A stretch of 64,000 nt of DNA from Saccharospirillum salsuginis. Lineage in GTDB: Bacteria > Pseudomonadota > Gammaproteobacteria > Pseudomonadales > Natronospirillaceae. The notes under the pieces were generated by a model that was not told the DNA's origin, made no database searches, and worked only from the letters and a program-made list of their open reading frames with translations. Position numbers and translations under genes: made by a program. The stretch is from NCBI RefSeq assembly GCF_014651855.1, contig NZ_BMXR01000006.1, positions 307,515-371,514 of the forward strand, read 5' to 3'. Shown here piece by piece: positions 58,058 through 64,000 of the stretch. The number at the start of each line of letters is the position of its first letter. Position 1 is the stretch's first letter.

Positions 58058-58402
58058 ATGTTCATTTATATAGTGGCACTGGCTTTGATCATCGGCGGCG
58101 CCTCGGCCGGTATTATCCTGGCGTTGCAGGCCCTGGTTCGGGAGGGACGCCTGCCGGCCTACGATGCCCGGGGTTATCTGGTGGTGGCTGTGCTGCTGCT
58201 GACGTTTCTGGTCGGTGGGTTGGCCTACTTCTGGGGTGTCAGCCGTTTCGGCGTACCCCGGGCCGACGCGGAGACCGCGAACGGCGCCATACTGGGGTTG
58301 CTGTTCACCGTTTGCGGCTGCATCGGCGCACTCGGGTATGGTTTGACCCGGCTGAAGACACCGCCGCACCGGCGATCCGTCGGACCGCTGGAGAAGCCCT
58401 GA
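58058..58402 (+). CDS. Membrane protein of unknown function (114 aa)
   Basis: Three TM helices (about 2-24, 41-63, 79-101). AAAGGGGG precedes the ATG. It follows prfC by 32 bases and is probably cotranscribed. No family recognised. Confidence 0.65.
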   Translation: MFIYIVALALIIGGASAGIILALQALVREGRLPAYDARGYLVVAVLLLTFLVGGLAYFWGVSRFGVPRADAETANGAILGLLFTVCGCIGALGYGLTRLKTPPHRRSVGPLEKP

Positions 58403-58501
58403 AGAAACCTCTTGCACGGGTGGTTGAAATTCTATACCATCCGCGCCCTCAAATCTGGATTAACTTCCCCTGAGCCCCCCACTTACATTAGGCGGAGTTA
58501 A

Positions 58502-58930
58502 ATGAAAACATTTGTAGCAAAACCGGCTGAAGTGAAGCGCGACTGGTACGTCGTCGATGCGGATGGCCTGACGTTGGGTCGCTTGTCGACCGAGATCGCT
58601 CGTCGCCTGCGCGGCAAGCACAAGGCCGAGTTCACCCCGCACGTCGATACCGGCGATTACATCGTCGTGATCAATGCGGAAAAGGTGGCCGTTACCGGTC
58701 GCAAGAGTAAGCAGAAGATGTACCACCGTCACACCGGTTACCCGGGTGGCCTGAAGTCACTGAGCTTCGATAAAATGATCGACCACAAGCCCGAGCGCGT
58801 GATCGAGCTGGCGGTTAAAGGCATGATTCCCCGGAATCCGCTGGGCCGTGCCATGCTGAAGAAGCTGAAGGTGTATGCCGGTGCCGAGCATCCGCATACT
58901 GCACAACAGCCCAAAGAATTGAAGATTTAA
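58502..58930 (+). CDS. rplM: 50S ribosomal protein L13
   Basis: 142 aa, the normal length. Starts [20 protein letters not shown] and contains [27 protein letters not shown] and [13 protein letters not shown]. Cotranscribed with rpsI 11 bases downstream. Confidence 0.98.
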   Translation: MKTFVAKPAEVKRDWYVVDADGLTLGRLSTEIARRLRGKHKAEFTPHVDTGDYIVVINAEKVAVTGRKSKQKMYHRHTGYPGGLKSLSFDKMIDHKPERVIELAVKGMIPRNPLGRAMLKKLKVYAGAEHPHTAQQPKELKI

Positions 58931-58941
58931 CGGGGAGCGAC

Positions 58942-59337
58942 ATGACAGCAACTCAGCAACACTACGGCACAGGTCGCCGCAAAACCTCAGCCGCTCGCGT
59001 TTATCTGCGTCCGGGTTCCGGCGAGATTCACATCAACAAGCGTCCGCTGGACGTCTACTTTGGTCGTGAAACCTCTCGCATGATCGTTCGCCAGCCGCTG
59101 GAGCTGACCGAGCTGACCGAGAAGTTCGATGTCTACGTCACCGTCTCCGGTGGCGGCGCCAACGGTCAGGCCGGTGCGATTCGCCACGGCATTACCCGCG
59201 CGCTGATCGAGTACGACGAGAACCTGCGCAAGCCATTGCGTGCCGCCGGTTATGTTACGCGCGACGCCCGTATGGTCGAGCGTAAGAAAATCGGTCTGCA
59301 CAAAGCGCGTAAGCGTCCGCAGTACTCCAAGCGTTGA
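58942..59337 (+). CDS. rpsI: 30S ribosomal protein S9
   Basis: 131 aa. [17 protein letters not shown] at the start and the invariant C-terminal tail KRPQYSKR that reaches the P site. GGGGAG precedes the ATG. A strong terminator follows. Confidence 0.98.
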   Translation: MTATQQHYGTGRRKTSAARVYLRPGSGEIHINKRPLDVYFGRETSRMIVRQPLELTELTEKFDVYVTVSGGGANGQAGAIRHGITRALIEYDENLRKPLRAAGYVTRDARMVERKKIGLHKARKRPQYSKR

Positions 59338-59352
59338 TCAATTGCGCTGTTC

Positions 59353-59384
59353 AAAACGCCCGGCACCGCCGGGCGTTTTTGTTT
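59353..59384 (+). terminator. Intrinsic terminator of rplM-rpsI
   Basis: AAAACGCCCGGC, ACC, GCCGGGCGTTTT followed by T-rich sequence. Confidence 0.95.
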
Positions 59385-59551
59385 GTGCCCTCTCTCGGGT
59401 GACCGTCCTGGGACTTTAGTCCAGTGTGGCGCGGCTAAACCCTTGTTGAATGAAGGGTTTTCTTGTCAGAGAAGGCGTAATTCTTTAGTATTCCCGTCAT
59501 TTTGTAGAATCTACCCCGTATATTTCTACCTTCAGACAGAGGACCTAACTA

Positions 59552-60145
59552 ATGACGCAAGACGGCGTAAATAAGGGTCGGCGCCGCTTTCTCTACATCG
59601 CTGCCGGGGCCATGGGCGCCGCGGGCGCGGTGGGAGTTGCCACCCCGTTCGTGCGCTCCTGGTACCCCAGTGAGAAAGCCAAGGCGGTCGGGGCTCCGGT
59701 CGATGTCGACATCAGTACCTTGGAGTCCGGTGAAATGCGCATCGCCGAATGGCGCGGCAAGCCGATCTTCATTGTTCGGCGCACCGAGACCATGATCGAG
59801 AACCTGCGCAAGGATGAACTGACCAGTCGTCTGGCGGATCCCGAGTCTGAGGTAGCCTCCCAACAGCCCGAATACGCACAAAACACGCTGCGCTCGCGCG
59901 CCGAGGACCTCCTGGTGCTCGAAGGCGTCTGTACCCACCTGGGGTGCTCGCCGCAGTTCCGGCCCGAAGTGGAACCCCAACCGTTCGACGCGAACTGGAT
60001 GGGCGGTTTCTTCTGTCCCTGCCACGGGTCCCGTTTCGACCTGGCCGGTCGCGTCTACAAAGGCGTACCCGCGCCGACAAACCTGGTGGTACCGCCGCAC
60101 GTCGTTCAAGGATCCGTGTTAACCGTTGGTGAGGAGTCTGCCTGA
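59552..60145 (+). CDS. petA: Ubiquinol-cytochrome c reductase Rieske iron-sulfur subunit
   Basis: 197 aa. A twin-arginine-like N-terminus (GRRRFLYIA) with one TM anchor (about 14-32). The 2Fe-2S ligands are in CTHLGCSP (about 126) and CPCHGSRFD (about 155). It takes electrons from quinol at Qo. First gene of petABC. Confidence 0.97.
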   Translation: MTQDGVNKGRRRFLYIAAGAMGAAGAVGVATPFVRSWYPSEKAKAVGAPVDVDISTLESGEMRIAEWRGKPIFIVRRTETMIENLRKDELTSRLADPESEVASQQPEYAQNTLRSRAEDLLVLEGVCTHLGCSPQFRPEVEPQPFDANWMGGFFCPCHGSRFDLAGRVYKGVPAPTNLVVPPHVVQGSVLTVGEESA

Positions 60146-61368
60146 TGAGTACGAACAAGCCAGCCTTCATGCAATGGCTCGATCAGCGTCTGCCGGTCAC
60201 CAATGCCTATGAAAAGCACATGTCCAAGTACTATGCCCCCAAGAACCTGAACTGGTGGTATGTGTTTGGTCTGTTGGCGACCCTGGTCTTCGTCAACCAA
60301 ATCCTGTCCGGGATTTGGCTGACCATGTCTTACGTGCCGAGCGCTGACGAGGCATTCCACTCGGTCGAGTACATCATGCGCGATGTCGATTCCGGCTGGA
60401 TCATCCGCTACATGCACTCCACCGGCGCCTCCTTCTTCTTTATCGTCGTCTACCTGCACATGTTCCGGGGCATCATGTACGGCTCCTACCAGAAGCCGCG
60501 CGAACTGATCTGGGTCTTCGGCATGTTCATCTACCTGGCCTTGATGGCCGAAGGGTTCATGGGCTATGTGCTGCCCTGGGGGCAGATGTCCTACTGGGGC
60601 GCCCAGGTGATCATTTCCCTGTTCGGTGCCATCCCGGTCATCGGCGACGGTCTGACCGAGTGGATCCGTGGGGACTTCCTGATCTCCGGCATCACCCTCA
60701 ACCGCTTCTTCGCGCTGCACGTCATCGCCATCCCTCTGGTGCTGGCGTTGTTGGTCGTCTTGCACATTCTCGCGCTGCACGAAGTCGGGTCCAATAATCC
60801 GGACGGCGTCGACATCAAGAAACACAAGGATGACAAGGGTGCGCCCCTGGACGGTATCCCGTTCCACCCGTACTACACCGTCGGCAAGCTGCCGATGATC
60901 ATCCTGTTCCTGTTCGTCTTCTGCGGCGTTCTGTTCTTCTTCCCGGAAGGGGGCGGCTATTTCCTCGAACACGCCAACTTCGAGCCGGCGAACCCGCTGA
61001 AAACGCCCGAGCACATTGCGCCGACCTGGTACTATGGCGCTTTCTATTCCATCCTGCGGGCGGTGCCCGACAAGCTGATGGGTGTGATCGCCATGGCCGC
61101 CGCCATTGCTATCCTGTTTGTTCTGCCCTGGCTGGATCGCAGTCCGGTTCGCAGCTGGCGCTACAAGGGCTGGATGAGCAAGACGGCCATCATCCTGTTC
61201 GCCATCGCTTTCATCGTTCTGTCTTACCTGGGCGGCCAGCCCGTGACCGATCTGAACACCTGGCTGGCTCGGATTTGCTCCGTAATCTACTTCGGCTTCT
61301 TTATTCTGATGCCGTGGTACACACGTATCGAGAAAACCAAACCTGTTCCGGAGAGGGTGCCAGAGTAA
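60145..61368 (+). CDS. petB: Ubiquinol-cytochrome c reductase cytochrome b
   Basis: 407 aa, eight TMs. Haem His pairs lie in YMHSTGASFFFIVVYLHMFR and in FFALHVIAIP...VVLHILALHEVG. The Qo-site PEWY motif reads PTWY (in HIAPTWYYGAFYSILRA). It overlaps petA by 1 base and petC by 1 base. Confidence 0.97.
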   Translation: MSTNKPAFMQWLDQRLPVTNAYEKHMSKYYAPKNLNWWYVFGLLATLVFVNQILSGIWLTMSYVPSADEAFHSVEYIMRDVDSGWIIRYMHSTGASFFFIVVYLHMFRGIMYGSYQKPRELIWVFGMFIYLALMAEGFMGYVLPWGQMSYWGAQVIISLFGAIPVIGDGLTEWIRGDFLISGITLNRFFALHVIAIPLVLALLVVLHILALHEVGSNNPDGVDIKKHKDDKGAPLDGIPFHPYYTVGKLPMIILFLFVFCGVLFFFPEGGGYFLEHANFEPANPLKTPEHIAPTWYYGAFYSILRAVPDKLMGVIAMAAAIAILFVLPWLDRSPVRSWRYKGWMSKTAIILFAIAFIVLSYLGGQPVTDLNTWLARICSVIYFGFFILMPWYTRIEKTKPVPERVPE

Positions 61369-62123
61369 TGAAAAAACTGTTCCTGTCCCTCGTATTGAGT
61401 GTTGCGCCTCTGGCCGCTTTCTCGGCTGGTGGAGCAGTCCAGTTGGACCACATAAGCACCGACTTGTCCGATAAGGCGTCGTTGCAGCGGGGTGCCCAGC
61501 TGTACATGAACTATTGCATGGGCTGTCACTCCCTGGAGTACGCCCGTTATAACCGCGTCGCCCGCGATCTGGATATTCCGGAAGAGATCATGATGGAAAA
61601 TCTGGTCTTCAACGACGTGAACTTCGGCTCGCTGATGGAAAACGCCATGAGCGAGGAAGACGGCAAGGAATGGTTCGGAGCCGCGCCGCCGGACCTGACC
61701 CTGGTCGCCCGGGTTCGTGGTCCGGACTGGTTGTACACCTACCTGCGTGGTTTCTATAAAGACGAAAACCGTCCGATGGGTGTGAACAACGTGGTCTTCC
61801 CGAACGTCGGTATGCCGCACGTATTGGCCGACCTTCAGGGGTTGTGCGCCGAACAGCCGCACCCGGTCACCGACAAGCGGTTCGACCCGCTGACCGGCCG
61901 GACCATTACCGAAGGCGGTTGTGAAGCCTATGAGACCGAAGGGATGCTCACCCCGACCGAGTACGATAATGCCATGTACGACCTGGTGAATTTCCTGGAG
62001 TACATGGGTGAGCCGTTCGCCGAGGACCGTGAACGCATTGGTTGGATGGTGTTTGCCTTCCTGGCGGTCTTCCTGGTCATCGGCCAGTTGCTGTATCGAG
62101 AGCTTTGGAAAGACATCCACTGA
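61368..62123 (+). CDS. petC: Ubiquinol-cytochrome c reductase cytochrome c1
   Basis: 251 aa. Signal peptide (about 1-21, AFSAGG), haem motif CMGCH (about residue 48), and a C-terminal TM anchor (VFAFLAVFLVIGQLLYRELWKDIH). It receives electrons from the Rieske protein and passes them to cytochrome c. The ATG overlaps the petB stop; an earlier in-frame start lies inside petB. Confidence 0.97.
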   Translation: MKKLFLSLVLSVAPLAAFSAGGAVQLDHISTDLSDKASLQRGAQLYMNYCMGCHSLEYARYNRVARDLDIPEEIMMENLVFNDVNFGSLMENAMSEEDGKEWFGAAPPDLTLVARVRGPDWLYTYLRGFYKDENRPMGVNNVVFPNVGMPHVLADLQGLCAEQPHPVTDKRFDPLTGRTITEGGCEAYETEGMLTPTEYDNAMYDLVNFLEYMGEPFAEDRERIGWMVFAFLAVFLVIGQLLYRELWKDIH

Positions 62124-62151
62124 AGCTCCGCTAAAGCAAAGATGTAATTAG

Positions 62152-62178
62152 AAGCGCGGCTTGTCCGCGCTTGTTTTG
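62152..62178 (+). terminator. Terminator after petABC
   Basis: AAGCGCGG, loop CTTGT, CCGCGCTT followed by GTTTTGTCTT. Confidence 0.8.
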
Positions 62179-62217
62179 TCTTAATTCAGGGTGTTTTTAC
62201 ATCGAGGAGATGACCCG

Positions 62218-62847
62218 ATGGGCGTTGTTGCCAAACGTTCTTCCATGACTTTTTACTCCGACCCCGCGAGCCAATACAGCCACCGTGTGCGCATTGTCTT
62301 GGCCGAGAAGGGCGTTGCCGTCGACATCAAGGATGTCGACCCGGACGACATTCCGCAGGAAATCGCCGATATCAATCCGTACAACAGCTTGCCGACCCTG
62401 GTAGACCGGGATCTGACGTTGTATGAACACTACGTGATGATGGAATACCTCGACGAGCGTTTTCCGCACCCGCCGCTGTTGCCGGTCTATCCGGTCGCCC
62501 GGGCCCAAAGCCGCCAGTACATCGCCCGGATCCAGCGCGACTGGTGCGACAAGGTCGACACCATTGTCGCCGCCAAGAGCAAGGACAGTGTTACCAAGGC
62601 GCGCAAAGAACTGCGCGAAAGCCTGGTTGCCGCAGCGCCGATCTTCGATCACTACCCTTACTTCATGAACGAAGAGTTCACGCTGGTCGATTGCTGCATC
62701 GCACCGATCCTGTGGCGCCTGCCGGCACTGGGAATCGACTTGCCCGAAAAGCAGGCGAAACCGATCCTGAAGTACATGGAGCGACTGTTCGAACGCGAAT
62801 CCTTCCAGATCAGCCTGTCCGAGGTTGAGCAGGAAATGCGGGATTGA
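62218..62847 (+). CDS. sspA: Stringent starvation protein A
   Basis: 209 aa, glutathione-transferase fold ([42 protein letters not shown]). It is an RNA-polymerase-associated regulator of stationary phase and acid tolerance. GAGGAG is upstream; ATG 62218 was chosen over 62191. sspB follows 1 base after the stop. Confidence 0.95.
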   Translation: MGVVAKRSSMTFYSDPASQYSHRVRIVLAEKGVAVDIKDVDPDDIPQEIADINPYNSLPTLVDRDLTLYEHYVMMEYLDERFPHPPLLPVYPVARAQSRQYIARIQRDWCDKVDTIVAAKSKDSVTKARKELRESLVAAAPIFDHYPYFMNEEFTLVDCCIAPILWRLPALGIDLPEKQAKPILKYMERLFERESFQISLSEVEQEMRD

Positions 62848-62848
62848 T

Positions 62849-63259
62849 ATGAGTGAGATGACCCCGAACAAACCCTATATGGTGCGAGCCATCCACGAAT
62901 GGATCCTGGATAACGACTGCACGCCCTATCTGGTCATAGCGGCCGATTTTCCGGGTGTGGAAGTGCCTCAGCAATTTGTTCGTGATGGTCAGATTACGTT
63001 GAATATATCGCCGGGTGCCGTCCGGGAGTTGAATCTGGACAATCGCTGGGTTGAATTCAGTGCCCGGTTCGGTGGCGTACCGACCCTGGTTCGGGCGCCG
63101 ATGTCCGCGATTATGGCGATATTCGCGAAGGAAAACGGTCAGGGTATGGGGTTCGATGTCGAAACCCCGACCGATCCGCCGCCGGACGGCGACGGTCCGG
63201 ACACCCCGAATGGCGAAGGCGACGCTCCCAAAAAGCCCTCGCTCCGCGTGGTTAAATAA
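62849..63259 (+). CDS. sspB: ClpXP protease specificity-enhancing factor SspB
   Basis: 136 aa. The N-terminal domain (MTPNKPYMVRAIHEWILDNDCTPYL; GQITLNISPGAVRELNLDNRWVEFSARFGG) binds ssrA tags; the acidic/Pro linker leads to the short C-terminal ClpX-binding tail KKPSLRVVK. Confidence 0.95.
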   Translation: MSEMTPNKPYMVRAIHEWILDNDCTPYLVIAADFPGVEVPQQFVRDGQITLNISPGAVRELNLDNRWVEFSARFGGVPTLVRAPMSAIMAIFAKENGQGMGFDVETPTDPPPDGDGPDTPNGEGDAPKKPSLRVVK

Positions 63260-63269
63260 GCCCGTATGG

Positions 63270-63289
63270 ACGGGAGCCCGAAGGCTCCC
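63270..63289 (+). terminator. Terminator-like hairpin after sspB
   Basis: CGGGAGCC, CGAA, GGCTCCCG; insulates sspAB from the rRNA promoters. Confidence 0.7.
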
Positions 63290-63321
63290 GGCCAGATTTC
63301 CAAAATTCCTCCCGAAACGCG

Positions 63322-63349
63322 TTGACTCTCAAAATCTCTCCCCTATAAT
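63322..63349 (+). promoter_or_regulatory. rRNA operon promoter P1
   Basis: TTGACT (63322-63327), 16-base spacer, TATAAT (63344-63349), followed by the GC-rich discriminator GCGCCTC, which is typical of stringently controlled rRNA promoters. Confidence 0.88.
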
Positions 63350-63451
63350 GCGCCTCCGCTGTCACCGACAGCCGCTCGAAACCGGCGCTCCGGCGCGGTT
63401 CGGTCAACTCTCTAAAGAACTGATTCTTAACAGATTTTTAGAAAAAAGGAG

Positions 63452-63479
63452 TTGACAACGACGAGCGGAGGCGTAGAAT
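63452..63479 (+). promoter_or_regulatory. rRNA operon promoter P2
   Basis: TTGACA (63452-63457), 16-base spacer, TAGAAT (63474-63479), again followed by a CGCGCCTC discriminator. An AT-rich stretch just upstream (CAGATTTTTAGAAAAAA) could be an UP element. Confidence 0.88.
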
Positions 63480-63495
63480 ACGCGCCTCTTCAAAC

Positions 63496-63531
63496 GCAAG
63501 CCTACAGCCGCTTGCGTCGATCTTTAACATT
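63496..63531 (+). promoter_or_regulatory. rRNA leader boxB/boxA antitermination signal
   Basis: The hairpin CGCAAGC...GCTTGCG (boxB-like) is followed by GATCTTTAACATT, close to the boxA consensus TGCTCTTTAACA, in the leader before 16S. Confidence 0.65.
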
Positions 63532-63710
63532 GGGAATCAAGTAATTCGTGTGGGCGCTTGTGGGTCGACAAATAGAAGCTCAGCTTGCTGGGCATTCTCG
63601 ATCGACAAGTGACCTGTCAGAAATTCTGAGAGGCGTGAATCCGGCTTTTGTCGGATTCGCTTGCGAACGAGCCAAGATAAAGCAGTCTGCTTCGGCAGGG
63701 TGCATATTTT

Positions 63711-64000
63711 GAACTGAAGAGTTTGATCATGGCTCAGATTGAACGCTGGCGGCAGGCCTAACACATGCAAGTCGAGCGGAAACGATCCTAGCTTGCTAGG
63801 AGGCGTCGAGCGGCGGACGGGTGAGTAACGCGTAGGAATCTGCCCGGTAGTTGGGGATAGCCCGGAGAAATCCGGATTAATACCGAATAATCTCTACGGA
63901 GGAAAGAGGGCTTCGGCTCTCGCTACTGGATGAGCCTGCGTCGGATTAGCTTGTTGGTGGGGTAATGGCTTACCAAGGCGACGATCCGTAGCTGGTCTGA
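63711..64000 (+). rRNA. rrs: 16S ribosomal RNA, 5' part
   Basis: Begins GAACTGAAGAGTTTGATC and continues with the universal ATTGAACGCTGGCGGCAGGC segment; the V1 hairpin (CCTAGCTTGCTAGG) and GGTGAGTAACGCG follow. It runs off the window. The sequence type is gammaproteobacterial. Confidence 0.98.

Overview
The window reads as chromosome of a GC-rich gammaproteobacterium. The 5' end of its 16S rRNA (from about 63711) is close to the E. coli/Pseudomonas form. It also carries cmoAB, a holD-like gene next to rimI, prfC, and rplM-rpsI-petABC-sspAB, an order familiar from pseudomonad-type and marine gammaproteobacteria. Sucrose phosphorylase, an alpha-glucoside ABC system and a TAXI-TRAP transporter would suit a marine or halophilic Oceanospirillales-like heterotroph. 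That placement is inference; no database was searched.

Layout. 1-740: end of a crotonase-family gene. 958-1638: unknown secreted protein. 1884-6110: TAXI-TRAP solute receptor, fused TRAP permease and a translationally coupled universal stress protein. 6234-8085: small stress/membrane proteins. 8207-13761: a complete haem-copper oxidase operon with a dihaem subunit II, subunit I, two subunit III paralogues, subunit IV and a SCO copper chaperone. 14101-15816: a YadGH-like ABC exporter. 15948-17153: ThpR and a TetR regulator. 17467-22006 (minus strand): a translationally coupled envelope cassette of RND/MMPL pump, LolA-like periplasmic protein and a probable outer-membrane barrel. 22223-24421: a lipoprotein with one haem motif and a cytochrome P450. 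24679-27759: an orphan lacZ.

28195-35034 holds surface and periplasmic proteins: a duplicated-domain lipoprotein, a cobalamin-binding-like protein with a CWC partner, a transglycosylase-like protein with a DUF922 protease, PhhB, and an LVIVD/PA-domain protein. 35254-37414 is a divergent MocR regulator / flavin-binding oxidase pair. 37593-42506: an SDR, leuA, holD-like, rimI, an ECF/CbiM-like permease and a small membrane protein. 42578-43085: a BrnT/BrnA toxin-antitoxin pair. 44620-52673: an alpha-glucoside/sucrose regulon (LacI regulator, alpha-glucosidase, two ABC permeases, binding protein, sucrose phosphorylase) sharing a CTTAAACGATTAAG-type operator but lacking its ATPase. 52857-64000: a chemoreceptor, cmoAB, prfC, ribosomal proteins, the bc1 complex, sspAB, and a tandem-promoter rRNA operon that runs off the window.

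The most striking non-coding structure is a family of six intergenic elements of about 95-130 bp (2908, 6588, 13858, 17261, 24502, 38630). Each has a conserved core with CATGGATG-type hairpins, bracketed by long inverted-repeat arms. The arm sequence differs from copy to copy while staying self-complementary. A second REP-like family (15832; half copy at 38538) is also present. No CRISPR array, tRNA, insertion sequence or prophage was seen.
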